From the NCBI RefSeq assembly GCF_910592395.1, contig NC_088308.1, positions 4,280,001 through 4,340,000 of the forward strand: a stretch of 60,000 nucleotides of DNA, given 5' to 3'. The notes under the pieces are model-generated. The model was not told the DNA's origin. It did no database searches and saw only the letters and a list, made by a program, of their open reading frames with translations. A program made the position numbers and the translations under genes. This stretch comes from Lineus longissimus (taxonomy: Eukaryota > Nemertea > Pilidiophora > Heteronemertea > Lineidae). Below, piece by piece: positions 36,716 to 51,000 of this stretch (position 1 is the first letter of the stretch; every line of letters begins with the position of its first letter).

Positions 36716-39700
36716 TAGAGGCCCTTACACCAGGCGGAGGAAGCCACTGCTGGCCACAACAAAAAGATAAGAGATTATTCAATTAAATCCAAGACAAATT
36801 CATGAAAAAATTCATGAAATAGATAAAAAAATCATCAAATCATCTTTTCTCAGAGCATCATTCACCTCCAATTCATTTTAAAACTTGCCAAGTTGTGTCC
36901 TGCCACAACTAATATCAGTTAGCTCACTCATTACGCCATTAAGAAGTTATTTGATCGTGAAGGGCACACTAAACAGAAAACAAGGGTGACCAGAACGCAT
37001 TACCAGCATCTCCGAGCCATCTTCCCAAGAACTAATGCAACATTAATGGCCATTCTGAGCGCTAATTCCGTCCTTAGGGACTGAACGAGAAACAAAAATG
37101 TAGAACATAAGACCCGCTTAAATCTAATAACCTACAATTTGCCATTAAATGTTTTCTTAAGATGACATTGATTTTTGCTGATGTGCTATCATGTTCTCAT
37201 CAATATTTGATTTCAGGGAGAATAGAGGTGAAGTAAATAATTGATAGTAAAACCCGCTTAGAGGTCTTAGTGTCCCTGCTTCGTAAGGGACTTGATGGTT
37301 ATCGGTAGTTTGAAAGAACTAAAATAAACGAATCCAATAGGGTCGAGATTACAAGCCGAAAAATCCCTGGGTGTTATTTTTTGTTTAAAAGTGGGCAAGG
37401 TCCTAAATGAAGAGCCTGGTATTCCTAACGAGTCATCAGTATCTTTCGGGCCCAAGCTAGTCAATATACCAAGTCTTTATAAAGCAAAATACATGTAGTT
37501 GTACACCAAGATATTTGTCATTCCCCTTGCCAAATCCCTTTTGCTAGTGCAGTTTCAAAGAAAGTTTAAAGTAAACCACCTCCGGTCATGGATTTTGTCA
37601 TGCCTCATATTTTTCATTGTGCAATCACTCTCAATCATCTACTATTTGTTTTACACTCCTGTGCAGTGATTGAAGTCTAAATGGATGACAGAAGGAAAGA
37701 CTTGTGTTTAAACGCCGCCAATGGTTTGGGAGTGTACAACTGTTCATCAATCTCACATCACAAATAATGCCGCATAATCAGACCTTTATCCTCCAAATTT
37801 CTTTTAATAAAGATGCTTGCTTTCTTCCTTAGGACATACCTTTAATCATTTAATTTGTAGGATCATTATTCAATTGAAACCATGAGTCACATCATGATTT
37901 TTTGTGGGCAGCCTTCGGGCCAGATGACCACATGGGGATTGCGAAATTGAGAAAATTGAAACGAGTTATTGATAATGGAGATGACTAGGTGGATACTTTT
38001 TCAAAATTTGTTTTTTTATTTGTTACGTCAAAAAAAACACTGTCATTGTTTGTAAGGGGCTCCAACAAGATCAGGTGCTTGGTCAAATATAATGTAATCC
38101 ATGAACAGCAACACTTTGACAGTACTTCGTGTTGTCAAGAACCTTTCAAAAGTGGATGCAAGAATAAAAACAATGAAACATTATATCAATGGTTATCAGA
38201 GCTTTATTTTCAACAACACTCATATCATATAATAGTGATAAATGCAACCTCATGTTATACAAATTACACAAAACGCATTTTCTGGAAGACATTTTCAGAC
38301 ACAATTTAATACTCGAAATACTTGGGTGCACAATCTCATAAGAACTCAATCATTTGGACCCAAGATCAAACAGTGCATGCCACCTCAGCATTTGTGTGGG
38401 ACATCCATTTTATGTGTTCTTGCTTATAGCCACCATGATCATCCCTCATGCGAGAAACCACATGGGTTAATCTATCAGTAATGACCAAAAAGTACCAAAT
38501 CTAATCTACTCGAATGGCATACCAACGAAGGGAAATAACAAGTGAGGAAAAAAGAGGAGCAAATCACTAGAAAATAAGAAGAAAATTGTATCAGAATTTT
38601 TCCGTGGTGCTTTGTCACGAGTGGCTAGGATAAATCACCAATCTTCTGGCCACGAGAAATAAGCCGCGGGACTTTCACCAAACAAATATGAAATATGCCA
38701 ATCGCGGGTATATAATAAATTCGTCATCATCTCCGGCAGATCAGGAGTAATATGAATCAGAAACGTGGCAAATTTAATGATATGTTCCAATTGGCGGATC
38801 ATAATTCAGATTCATTGTCAAGATTACTCAACATCCCAGACCCATGATAAATCACTTATTCAATTTTCTCCACATAATTCTCATCAAAATCAGCGTAATT
38901 TTGTGATTTTACTTAATACGCCGAGCTGAAGAATATGTAAATCTCGGCGAGCGCGGGCCCCGAAGGTTACACCGCTCATCATCGGCGAGGAGAACCTGCT
39001 GTCGAAATTAGCGCCTGATTCCTCCCAAGTGTCGGTAATGTCATAACGTCTGATAGGCATATAACAGAAGCATGATGTGGTTACCGACTCCCAATTCTAT
39101 CATTGTGTATCTATATTCATAGCCCTGCTTTTCCACTCTAACGATAATCATATCAGCGCGGGAAAGCTGATGACTCGCGGTAGACTTGCCGCGGGAACCA
39201 TGATCAGCCCAAATGTCATACCAGAACATATCATTAAGCAATTTGTAGGCAAATCGTAATTTGGCAATTACTAAATTAAATAACCATTCTGATTAAGTGC
39301 AAATGATGGCTGGGATTAAATAGAATTTTGCTTAGGGTGCTCGCTGGATATCCACATCTGATCAACGGGAATCTCCCTAGCGGCTAACAGCGATACACTC
39401 ATAACGAGGCTGCGATAATAACTGTTTACACGCGGAGTGAGTTTTGTTATTCCGTCAGCAATAGGACTCGAGTTAGATCAGTTTAGCTTGATGGGATATG
39501 CGTCCCCAGGGACATCACGATATATTCTTTGCGGGCGAGCCTCCTCATTGTCAGCACTCGGGATGCTGATCTTGAGTTCGCTTCGAATCACTAATGCAAA
39601 CCAGATTACTGATGAGCTAAGAATCAAAGGGATGTCACTTGGGGTGAGCTTCACAATGTGCCATTGTAATAGCAGGGGTGAAAGATCAGGAATAAGTCGA

Positions 39701-41011
39701 TCCTGAAATTTTCTCCCCTCTACCGAATTGATACTTTAAAATACCAAGGAAAGATTTACGTTTGCTACCCAAAAGTCTCTCTTTTTTTATTCAAAACAGG
39801 GTAAGTATAAACGTTATTCAAATTCGAAACAAGACAAGTCACTAACTAAGGGATGATTTTAACCTGGCACTTACATGTACCTCTTTGAGCCTGATTCAAC
39901 TTAACGCTAAGTTACTGCCAAACATGTCATGATTAAACAGGCCTTGAGGGAAAATGGACAAACGCACTGATGTGAAAGTAAAGCCTCCAGGTTTGGGCCA
40001 ACAACAGCACAGTACTCTAAAGTTCCTTTGGTTAAGGTACAGCACATTAAGCCAGCAGTTTCCGTGATCGTTTGGTCGTTGTCGTCTTTAACAGTATTTC
40101 TCCTCTAAAGCAAATCCTGGATGCGAATAGTCCTCCTTACAGCGTTCGAGTATCCTTCTTTGAAATGGAACCAAATAGAACCACTCAGGAGGCTCTCCGC
40201 ATCATCTGCAAGGGGAGAAGAAAAATCGCCTGAATCTGTGTAAACCTTAGCACAAGGTATGTCCACTTCCAAAGAAACTAGAAGACCAATTTATGTGACC
40301 AGACCAAATGCATGTAACCTACATGTATAAGAGATTGTGTTTGGTTAAGGGCAAAGTGTGACTGGTTTGACATCTCATACTAAAGAACTTCAAATTTTAA
40401 GCGTTCGGCAGGAAAACTTGGAGATGATCCATGCAAAAATGGAAGTCAAGCAAGTGGAGCATGTATTATGTTGTCTGATTCTCCAACCAAGGGCCTTGGG
40501 TTCGAACTCCAAACTTGTCATGAGCTTAAGTAAGCTCTGAAATGAGTGCCTCTGAGGAGACCTTTAACGGAAGCACTTAGTGGAAAGCGCTATGTAAAAA
40601 CCAGATACTAGAAATTTTAGAGTTGACTGACCTGACTTCTTTTTCTTTGTGACAATGTGAGTTGGTTTCTCAACAGTCCGGCCGAAGAAATCTTTACTAA
40701 CATCATCCTTAAAAGAGATAATATCAAAAACGTATGAAAATCTAATGATAAGACAATTCATAAAAGACCTGGAAGTGGTCTTGGAAGAGGGCGGGGGCAT
40801 TTTCATGGCAAGGTCAAATCATCAACAAAAATCAAGCACATGATTATGATGGTTCGCTGCCCTATTCAAATATAATGTCATGTTGACCCCTGGCCCTTCA
40901 AGCAGTGTACCTGAAAAGAAAAGTTGTCATTAATGATATGGGAACACAGTAACTCCCTTCAAAAATTTCAAAAGATAACTGAAATAAATCATATTGTACT
41001 AAATCATATTT
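36716..41011. other. Intergenic stretch
   Basis: AT-rich DNA without a recognisable exon. Short GC-richer blocks, for example 38940-39030, are not interpretable by eye. It contains one SINE-like piece (40445-40610). Confidence 0.5.
40445..40610 (+). mobile_element. SINE-like fragment
   Basis: A B-box-like GGTTCGAACTCC at 40499-40510 lies downstream of an A-box-like GCAAGTGG at about 40450. The sequence ends in a stretch reading aaagcgctatgtaaaaacc, similar to the tails of several tRNA-derived SINEs. The A box is imperfect and the ends are approximate. Confidence 0.45.
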
Positions 41012-41479
41012 GTAATAAATATTTGTAATATTTGTAATATTTGTAATATTTGTAATATTTGTAATATTTGTAATATTTGTAATATTTGTAATATTTGTGA
41101 TATTTGTAATATTTGTAATATTTGCGATATTTGCGATATTTGTAATATTTGCGATATTTGCGATATTTGTAATATTTGCGATATTTGCGATATTTGTAAT
41201 ATTTGTAATATTTGTAATATTTGTAATATTTGCGATATTTGCGATATTTGTAATATTTGCGATATTTGCGATATTTGTAATATTTGTAATATTTGTAATA
41301 TTTGTAATATTTGTAATATTTGTAATATTTGTAATATTTGTAATATTTGTAATATTTGCGATATTTGTAATATTTGTAATATTTGTAATATTTGTAATAT
41401 TTGTAATATTTGTAATATTTGTAATATTTGTAATATTTGTAATATTTGTAATATTTGTAATATTTGTAATATTTGTATA
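41012..41479. repeat. 9-bp satellite (TAATATTTG)n, about 50 copies
   Basis: An almost unbroken array of TAATATTTG. Many units read CGATATTTG instead, and in the left half these often occur in the order CGA-CGA-TAA, giving a 27-bp higher-order period. Because the period is a multiple of three and lacks stops in some frames, long meaningless open frames appear on both strands. Confidence 0.98.
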
Positions 41480-43039
41480 AAATTTGTATTTGTATACATC
41501 GGCATTATAAAAAACATTGCTAATTTTTTCATCACCTGAAAACTTTTGGAAAAAAGTTTTGAGTCAATTTAATTGAACTAAATTAATTTCCACCTGACAC
41601 GGTGATCAGGCAGAGAGAATTTGTTGATTAATTTGGTTTAATAACATCATTCTTGTCTAGCCCTGGGGTGAAAACGGAGAAACACTCAACCGGCAGACGG
41701 CCATTCATGTCGTCTGCTGAATATTCCACCTGAAGCTGGAGGGAATCTGCACTGATGATATGTACAGCAGCATACATGAAATGAGTCTGAGCGGATTTAT
41801 CTACAACAAGAGTACCATACGGTTACCAGTCCACCCGACACCTCTGTGGGCCTCGGAGATGATACCCAGAGACAACGGTATTACCGCTTCATCCAACAAC
41901 AAAAACGCCCGAATAATTCGACAAAAGCCGGCATAATAATCCAGGCACATGAGCCATCTCTCCACCGTCACTAATCTTCTTACAGTTAATTTACAGACTT
42001 AATTAGCCGGTCATTTTCAAACTTGAGAAGTCTAGCAGACTAATACGGTTTATATAATGCCACCGAGCTGTTTGCTAAAACATCACCTTTGATGTCACAG
42101 GATTTGGCTCCGATTTCTCCATTATGGACGCTGATTAGTGGGAATGAGGCTTAAGCCCACAAATCGCTCACATTCAGTTCTTTCGCATTGCCAAAGCATC
42201 TAGATAAATGATCTTTTGTTACATATCATTTGTTCTTGGATTCGAGGACATTCTGTATGTGGTGCTGCCTCCCTAGAACATACAGTTAGGCCACCAGTAT
42301 TTGCTGTGAAAGCTTCTTTTGTTTTTGGTGCCCTTCATTAAACTGGACATATAGCTCCAATATATATATGATCTACCAATAGGTATCCATAAAGATAGTG
42401 GAAAGCCATGAAAGTATTTTTGATAGTTAGAAATTCATTTCTATGCAGATACCAATCAAAGAAAAATCATACAAATTAGACATAATCTGAATAGTTATAA
42501 CTGTTGAAATGAGGCAGTTTATGGAATGTTAACAACCACAGGACATCCAGCCACCAACGACTCCTCCCAAAGCGACCATTGAAAACCACAGCAAGAAGTG
42601 CATATTTCACCTCACGACACCCTCATCTTCGCCGATGGGTCCATCAAAGTACACCCTGGGGAATAATTAATCCCCCAAGGCATTACTAAGGATGGGTGTG
42701 AACCACCATTGTACTGCCCTCCCCATACCTCTACAATAAGTAGCCCTGATTGGTTATAAGATGCGCGAATGATTATTAAAAGAATGCAACATGGCGATTA
42801 CCTCCGCCGAGTTTTAATTAACCATGACAATGCGACAAACGAGAGAAAACCAAGCTGATTTAGCGTCCAAGATGAAATAATCAACGGAGAGAGGATCAGC
42901 GCTGACGAAATCAGGAATTACGGATGTTTGATGAGCGCCAACAAGGGAAGATCAAATGAACACAAACATCCGTAATACGCCTAAACTGTGATTAGTCGTG
43001 ATTATTTAGATAAACGATATTACTTTCTAGGGACAATTA

Positions 43040-43350
43040 GGACTTCTGTCTGAGAAAAAATCTCGCGACAATGCAAATGTTTTTGTGCTCGTCTTCAAAG
43101 AACATGAGAATAAGCTCAGATTGTATGAACATATCGTAGAGGGATGATGGATGGTGGAGTGACGTGGTGGGGCGGACTACTCCAATTTGACTGGCATTGG
43201 GCTGTAGAGGGTTCAAATATCGACTACCACACGTCACTTGTGACCTTGGGTAAACCACCTTGCTTGCTCTTCAAAGAATATTAGAAAGAGAGGGATTGTA
43301 TGGTTATGTTATGAAGGGATGATGGGTGGTGGAGGGGGGTTGATGGGCAG
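43040..43350 (+). repeat. Diverged duplication containing a SINE-like segment
   Basis: Two related segments, each running cttcaaagaa, then gattgtatg or ggattgtatgg, then agggatgatgg-tggtggag, start near 43093 and 43268. Between them a B-box-like GGTTCAAATATC (about 43210) is followed by acttgtgaccttgggtaaa, a motif seen after the tRNA head of some SINEs. Confidence 0.45.
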
Positions 43351-43482
43351 ACTGATCTGCTGGTGTGGGCTTTTGCCAGTAAGTTGGTAAGTTCCTAAGC
43401 TATTCTTTTGCCCTGTCTTTTTTCACAAGTGGCTGCAGCATTTCCACTTCAAGCAGGGGGTGCTGCACCCTGCCTTTTTATG

Positions 43483-43632
43483 ACTGTGCCCCTTACTTCC
43501 CTGCCTCTTCAGATTTCTAGTTGAAACACCACACTGTGCCCCTTACTTCCCTGCCTTTTCAGATTTCTAGTTGAAACACCACACTGTGCCCCTTACTTCC
43601 CTGCCTTTTTAGATTTCTAGTTGAAACACCAC
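43483..43632. repeat. 50-bp tandem repeat, three copies
   Basis: The marker actgtgcc recurs at 43483, 43533 and 43583, and the unit continues ccttacttccctgcc, then agatttctag and ttgaaacaccac. Copies differ at one or two positions, so the array is recent. Confidence 0.95.
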
Positions 43633-46600
43633 ACTTAATACAAAGAGCAATAGATCATCTTTTGACTCACGCAAAGTTAAGATGTCTGCTGCGATGGCCA
43701 CCAATGCCTGTGGCGGGAATCATTTTCTTCGTTACCAAGCTGCTAAACTTATAAGATGGGCATCGCAGTGACAAAGCATAAATCATGCTCCTAACACGCC
43801 CCAAAACAGGCTATCCTGTTCTGAGCACTAATCTAAGCACTCTCCCCTGTAATTATATTTCAAATTTCACCGGAGGACACTACTCCAAATTTTCCACATG
43901 AATAGTGGCATTCGGAAATCTCATCAAATTAGCACTCGAGAGCGATTTAGCATTATTGAAGATATCCTGCTTTTGTCATGGTGCGAGCACAATTTATTTG
44001 ACTAGTTTGCTGTCCTTATTATATTAGGCGAGTGACGATTACCTCATTTGTGCCATTATACTCTCTCAAAACTAGTTTTTTTGAACTGAATGTTTCATTT
44101 TGGATCAGCACCTGAATTTGCGTTTCTGAGATAATCAAATCCCCCTTGCCTCATATTGATAAGATGCTACAAACAGCGTTAGGGCCATTTGTTACGGAGA
44201 AAATTTGCCAGTTATGTATCGGTTATGAAATTTTACTACTTTAAGAAAACCCATTATTCGATAACTTCATCACCAAATTGAAAATTATAGGAAATATCTT
44301 AGCTATCCTACAATAAGGAAAATTTCAATATACATGTAGTGAAAAGGTGTTTGAATTTGACCATAGGTGTTCCCTCTTTATATGATCCTTGGAACCACCC
44401 AAAGCACTGGGTCTCGTTGTCCATGCATAAAACCCTTACCCCATCATAAAACACAACCATTACAAATTCAATTTGTAAATATATTTGCAATTGTCGCTCG
44501 CATGTGCAACATAAAGCATAACAATAAAAGATTTTTCTGGATAGCTGCATTGCCAACACATGAATAATGGAACTGCCATCCGGAGGTAGAGTGCTCACTG
44601 ATGCATGGATCAACAGTCACAATGTTTATCTTCATAATAGGATTAATTTTCTACGGATATAGGCCACCAGCGGCGACCCCGTTGTGGAAGTCCGACACTT
44701 TCATTTCTCTAATTGGTGCAGGGGTTAATGATACATTTATGCAGGGTCATCGCCCTATGATACCAAACCAACAACTGATGTCCAGGACACACTCAAACAG
44801 TTTTCGTCAAAAGAATCATTCTTGCGCGTATGCTACACTTTGAAAAGATAGTCCACAACCCAGGTTAAATAAAATTCATCATAAACCATATGGGGCCAAT
44901 GACCTCATAAAAAAACAAATTATAATTTTAGTACCGGCATCACAAAGTAAAGTCTATGAATTGGCAAAAGTTTGATTTACTTTATGATCATTAAATCCAT
45001 GCCAGAATGATTCGGATAACATCTTGTGGGGCAGATTGCTCAGCGAATTTTGATGGAAGAGGCATCAATGTGTTGTAATGGCTGTTGTTACAGGTTTTAT
45101 CTGCAGATGACTGATCATTTTATTGCTCTTTGCAGTGATAATTTTGTAAAATGCTATTAATTGATAAACTTTTATTTCATATAGTGCCCCCCCCTCCCCC
45201 CAGCCCAGAGTTTGTGTAAATACAATTTAAACCAGTACCAGCCTCATAATCATTCATCTCGGGTCAAGTCTGACATGACTGACAAAGTAATCATACTAAT
45301 TGCTATTGCTTTTTTCGGAATGTCAAACAAACCACAATAGACTTTAGAAGATCAATTAAACCTGACTGTTTGTCAGTGGATACAGGGCGTGTGTGTTTAT
45401 CATAGACCCACCACACCCTGTCCCGTGACCACCACACAGGTCATGATGATAAAGGACAATTAAACCCATTATATCAAATCATCATAAAATCTATACACAT
45501 TGTCAATTGTCTGTATTCAACTGATCCAATTTCGATGATTTTACTAAGCAAATTCATCAATGGCAGAGGCATTTTTTTAGGTCTTTGAAATGGATCGTCA
45601 TCATATCATAGTTACACTAGTTTTTAGCAGATGTGTTAGAAATAACATTGGCTCACCAACTGACCTGTGGAGATGATGCCATTACCTTCTGTAAAGAAAT
45701 ACCATATTCAACCATCTGTAAGGAAGTGGTGCAGTTTATAAGAAGAAGACGAAGAAGTAGTTACAGGTACTCAGCCTCACCATCTAGTGATTTGAACGAT
45801 TCATCTGTATGCAGGTGCAATGGAAAGGCGTAGCACTACAATACATTTAGATGAGTTTCTTAATGGATATGAGGGTTGCCTCCCTGGTCACCCCTAGTTC
45901 AGCTTGGGCCATGAGTTTGACTTACTGCTTCTAGAGTAGTTGGGAAGCTCCAGAACAGAATGGTAGTATTGGTACTGATGCCTCTCACCAAATCTGAATG
46001 TGAATCGTTTAAGGGATACCCTGTATAACTTTTATGTGACTTCAAGAAGTGTTAGATTGATAACATTTCAAGTGTCATAAAGGACATCTCTTCATTACCA
46101 TAACGAGCCACTCAACCTGCTTGAGCAGTAATTGAGGAGGATGATATCAAACAAGCGCGGTCAGGCGGTAAATCAGGGCACCATCATTGGTTAATCTAAT
46201 GCACTTCATACTCATCACTTCAGTTAAGAATCCTTAAGAAATTTCAATGGACTTTCTACGCGGTTATTTCCAAGTCGATTCAATGGACCTTCTCAGTGGT
46301 TACTTTCAAGTAGATTTCTGGTCACAAGGTTCTTATTCACCTGACTACCTCACTTAGTACCCTCTTCACATAAGAGCACTTATTAAGATTGACTATCGAT
46401 GTGATTAAATCATTGACGCTGTCAGTGGAAAATCTTTCCATGAAATTTTGATTAGATTCAATAGCAGACGACAGGGAGAGCATTTTTATTTCATGGTGGT
46501 GTCATCGAAGGTTCGTTTGAGATGGCGCTCTGACTCAGGGTCTTGTTGATGATATCATGTCAGGAAGAAAACAGATTTTGAAACAAAATATTGAAATGAG

Positions 46601-47859
46601 AGCAAAACATCTTTTTTGATTTGGTTCGAATTTTTCAAAATGTATTTGATTCTTCAGCAAACCAGTTTAAAACTTGAACAATTGCTCCATAAATCAAACG
46701 ATTTTCTTTGAATGATGAAGAAAATGAAAAAACAAGCGAGAGATGTTGAAGGAGAAATCAAATCACTGAAATAATTTCCCAAATTTCCTACCAATATCGT
46801 AAATTTCTTTGATGAAAATTGTCTTCTGCTGATAATTTGAGCAGACGCATCTTGGGTGCAGCACGTCTTCTGCCCGCAGGTAGGATTAATCCCATCAATG
46901 ACCGTGAATACAATTTATGATCTCTAATCGTACCATGTGCAAAAATAATTTCATGAAGACGCGTTCTCGGCTGAACAAAAGTAAAGATCCCGTCAGAATG
47001 TCCCGTAATTAGATACACCCAGCCGATAGTTGCTTGCAAATTCTATAAGATGCTCATCAAAAGATAAATTTGGGCACTAAGCGCGTTGTGGTCGACGAGA
47101 TAGGTGATGGTGTATTGACGAGGTTTACTAAAATTCATTAGTATCCCATAATTCCTAGCTCCCAGCGATGCCGATTTTGGCAAAAAATGCAAATTGTACC
47201 ATAATCAACTGAGAATCGTGTTCAGCATGCCAACTGGCTGCAAGAAATGATGATCTCGAAATAATTTGGTAACTTTATTAAGGAATTGTTATGATTAGTA
47301 ATCTCGAGTATAATTCTATAACAGCCGGACAGAAATGTGATCACTTTTCAATAAAGATGCAGAAGAGCGCGAAAGGTAAATTCCCATCATGCCACTTATG
47401 GCGAGTAATTCTCACTTCGTATTTTCACAAATCAAATTCTGAACCAATTTACACAATACAGTAATGACCATAAGTAAAACTAGCAATCTGTAAAACCAAT
47501 ACATATACACGAAATGAAACAACAATGACTATATAAACATATTAAATTCTCTCTTTTTTTATCAAATATTAACCAGATTTTGGGCGTTCCAAGGCTTTCA
47601 GTGTGGATATAGTTACATACCATAAATTTAAAACTTAAGAGGATTCAACCACACCCCATGGACATGACAGCGTTAAGCCCTTTATAGGCCTTCTGACCTC
47701 AATTTGGCCTTCTAAAATAGCTGGCCATCAGTGGTCTCCAGCCTTAGGACCACATGCTGTAGCCCTCAGTTTAGATGAACACTGGTCGGCACGAAATTTC
47801 TCAAGTCTATAGTGAATATAGTCTTGATTGGGTCAACAAAATGTCCAGAGTCCAAACTA

Positions 47860-48010
47860 CAGTGGAACCTCCCTCAGCGGACACCTCTATGACACTAACT
47901 TTGGTCCCAAATTGGGTGTTTGCATTCAATTTGACCTCTCTGATCAGGACACCTTACTATACGGATAGCACATATCAGTCCTGAGGGTGTCCTTGAGAGA
48001 GGTTCTACTG
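47860..48010. mobile_element. 151-bp MITE with TA flanks (Tc1/mariner-pogo-like)
   Basis: The left end cagtggaacctccctcagcg and the reverse complement of the right end, cagtagaacctctctcaagg, match over about 25 bp including the following gacacc. TA dinucleotides flank both ends (47858-47859 and 48011-48012). TIRs starting CAGT with TA duplication fit the Tc1/mariner group, including pogo/Tigger. There is no transposase, so it is non-autonomous. Confidence 0.82.
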
Positions 48011-48012
48011 TA

Positions 48013-51000
48013 TATGCTACATGTACATGCTTTAGCTGCAACAGAATACAAAGTTGTCTTCAACATTGTTCAAATATGGTTTGATTTGAGTGTTTCCCTC
48101 TATGAACAAGTTTAACACATCCTCCTCCCAACCACAAAAACACTTGGGGATGTTGTCAAGATGTCACACGAATCTGCAATGTTTACGCCATGTTGGCTCT
48201 GAATGCGAGAGTACAACAATCACCTCTCAGGACTTAATAAGGAGATAATCGAATTGATGACAAATCATCGACATCAGAGGGCATCTGGTTAGAAAGCGGG
48301 ATCGTTACACGTGTCCAGTGGGAGACCACGGAAGCTGGTCTAATGGCCACGCGCAGTGTTATGGACTTAATGTAGCATGCTGATTACCATCGCGCTATAG
48401 GCCGTGTTGAATTTTAGAGTTGGGGTGATTTCAATCTTCACAACATCAAGGAACACTGAAAATCACATACAGTGGGGTGCGTATTTTGAATCAGTGATTC
48501 CAATTTCTCCTAGTTCTGAGGATTTGAGTCTATAGACATTGATACGATATTGATTTGATAGTTGAAGGCGATTTTGTGATGTTGATGAAAACCAAGGGGT
48601 CAACCTTTAACAGAATGAATATTTCAAGAAAAATTCAGAAAATGTATAATTCACTCAAAATTTTAACAAAGTGTGACAGACTCAACCTCAGCATGTTCTA
48701 GTCCCCTTCCCTGGTAGCCTACATGGCCCGTTATAACAGATTCCCTCACAGAATAAATGATTGGCCCATGGTAGATACTACCATGTGTTTCCGTCAGCGA
48801 TTCTCCATCATAGTATTATCGATGGCCCACAAAAATACATCATGATTAATCTCTGTCATAGATTATACGAAAGTAACTATTGACTGTGTGGCCATCTAAA
48901 AGAGCCAAAACAGAAACAGAACAAAGAAAAAACACTTAACACTCAGATTAAGAACAGGCTATAGGAACAGGCGGACCCAACCAAGGAGATTAAAACCATA
49001 GATAGATTGACTTTGCTTTGGTTCATCTTAGGTGCTCGAGGGAGCTGAGGACAATACGCGGGTGATGGGTTTTTACAGTGTTCACCAGCCGAAAGTAATG
49101 ACCAGTATTTGTGACAACATGCTACGATTGTTAACTATATTAACAGATTAATAGGTAAACCTGATTTCGTGATGTTAATGAAAAATCAAGGGATTAACCC
49201 ATAACGGACTGCAGCTATTTTGGGAAAAATCTCCAAAGCATAGATCGAACTTCCAACAAAAGCCTTTGCCAACAATAACCAGGATATAATGAAAAACAAT
49301 CATAATTGGAATCGAATTAGACTTTCTAATTTTACACCTGGAAGCTGAAAATTCAAATAAAAGATGACCATATTCAGGAGCAGTTCCTCTATTTTGATAG
49401 ACGTCAGACTGACACGCCAACTTGTTATGATAATTGCGAGTTACTGCCATAAAACAATGATCGGCTGTGCCACCAACTGTACCAACACCCTCTGGATGCC
49501 TGTCCAGAAAACAGCCCGCAGTGGGAGTGAAAATGCATCCTGGCACAGCCGTGATCTACAGACGCTAACTGATGATAATAGCAAAAGCTAGCGCAGCGAT
49601 AAAACCAATATGTACAGATGGCGACCAATAATGTAGGTGTGTCAACAACTGGTTCAGGAAGATGAGGTGTCTTGTTTGAACACCGTTGTCATGGGCCATA
49701 TCCTAGCGAGGCTGTCCCAAAATTAAATCGTGATGGCACAATTATGGATACGGAATCAATTACATAATCCATTAATTCTGATTACAATCAATGTGTTTTA
49801 GAGTAGTAAAGGTTGATTAGACTGCTGTTAGAGATGGCGTGTTTGGACACGTGCGGTTCGCTTGTGTGCTCCTAACCCCCAGGCCACTAGGTTAAATAGT
49901 GTTTGCATCAGAGCTTGGAATGATTATTAGAAAGTACTATATCATAATCTTCATTAGGGCGGGCAAGTTTGATCAGGTACGCACGGCGCTGTGAGTGATT
50001 CGGTCATAATTATACGACAGGTACACGCAATTATTGTTATTATTTATACAGAAAATATCATCACAAACCACAGGCTCAGAGTTGACATTTACATTGAGGA
50101 ATCGGCAGATAGGCAGTTGACAAGCTGGATGCCATTGTTGTGGGCAATATGGGTGATTTCTCTCTGGGCCCTCTAGCCCGGCAGGTGATAAAACTTTACA
50201 AACATATGGGGCCTACTGCCAGGTTCCCAGCCCAGGGAATATCCCACAGCTGGCCACGGCCTAAGTGAGGTGCAGCTGCTTCAATAGATGGCACTCTCTG
50301 TTAGATATAGCAGCTTGAACGAGAGCTTTGACTAGTAATCTGTTGTGGCCAGTTATGCAACCGGTCTGTTTATTTCAAAAACTCTCATGCAAATGCAACA
50401 CTGAATGTCACTCTCACATGCAAATGAGATGATTTGTCAAGTGCAGTCCAACCTTTAGTCATGGAAACCTCTCTATAAAACACCCTCCAGCATTAAAGTT
50501 AACAAAGCGAGACGCAACACAAAGTTTCATTTCATGATATTTTCTCTTTTTGTGTTCAATGAAGTTAATTTTGTTATTGTAAAATTAGAAGACCACCAAT
50601 AGATATAAAATGCGAAATTCATGAACCATATCTCTCAAATTAACCACCCCCTACCGCCATATCATAACACAGAAAGAGAAAATAGCTATTTAATGAATAA
50701 ATATCAATTCAAATATGATTGTTGTGAAAAAAACCCAGGCCACTGCATCAAAAATTTATACTTCCCTGAAGTTTTGAACAATGGCACAAGATACACCTGT
50801 TTCAGAGAAACAATGGCATGGGTAATGAAAATATGAATTGAGCCGCAGAAATATGACTGATGATACTAATATATATTGAAGTCATTTCTTTGATTAAGTC
50901 AACTTGGCAACATGCCCAGCAGGACACAGAATTTGAGTAAAATGCTATGGACAGGACTTTCATTGTGAATGTCTGTCTTATCCAGATAAGCTTTTATTTG

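Larger units (their letters stand above)
41480..47859. other. Intergenic stretch
   Basis: No gene established. Contains the repeats at 43040-43350 and 43483-43632. The remainder is AT-rich with only short, unrecognised open frames. Confidence 0.5.

Noticed and set aside
40999-41535. 178-residue LQI-repeat reverse frame and 127-residue IFV/IFA-repeat forward frame
   Set aside because: Generated by the 9-bp satellite on both strands. A repeat length divisible by three gives open frames automatically.
49175-49546. 123-residue minus-strand frame
   Set aside because: No known motif, no convincing acceptor or donor around it, and overlapping frames of similar length on both strands.
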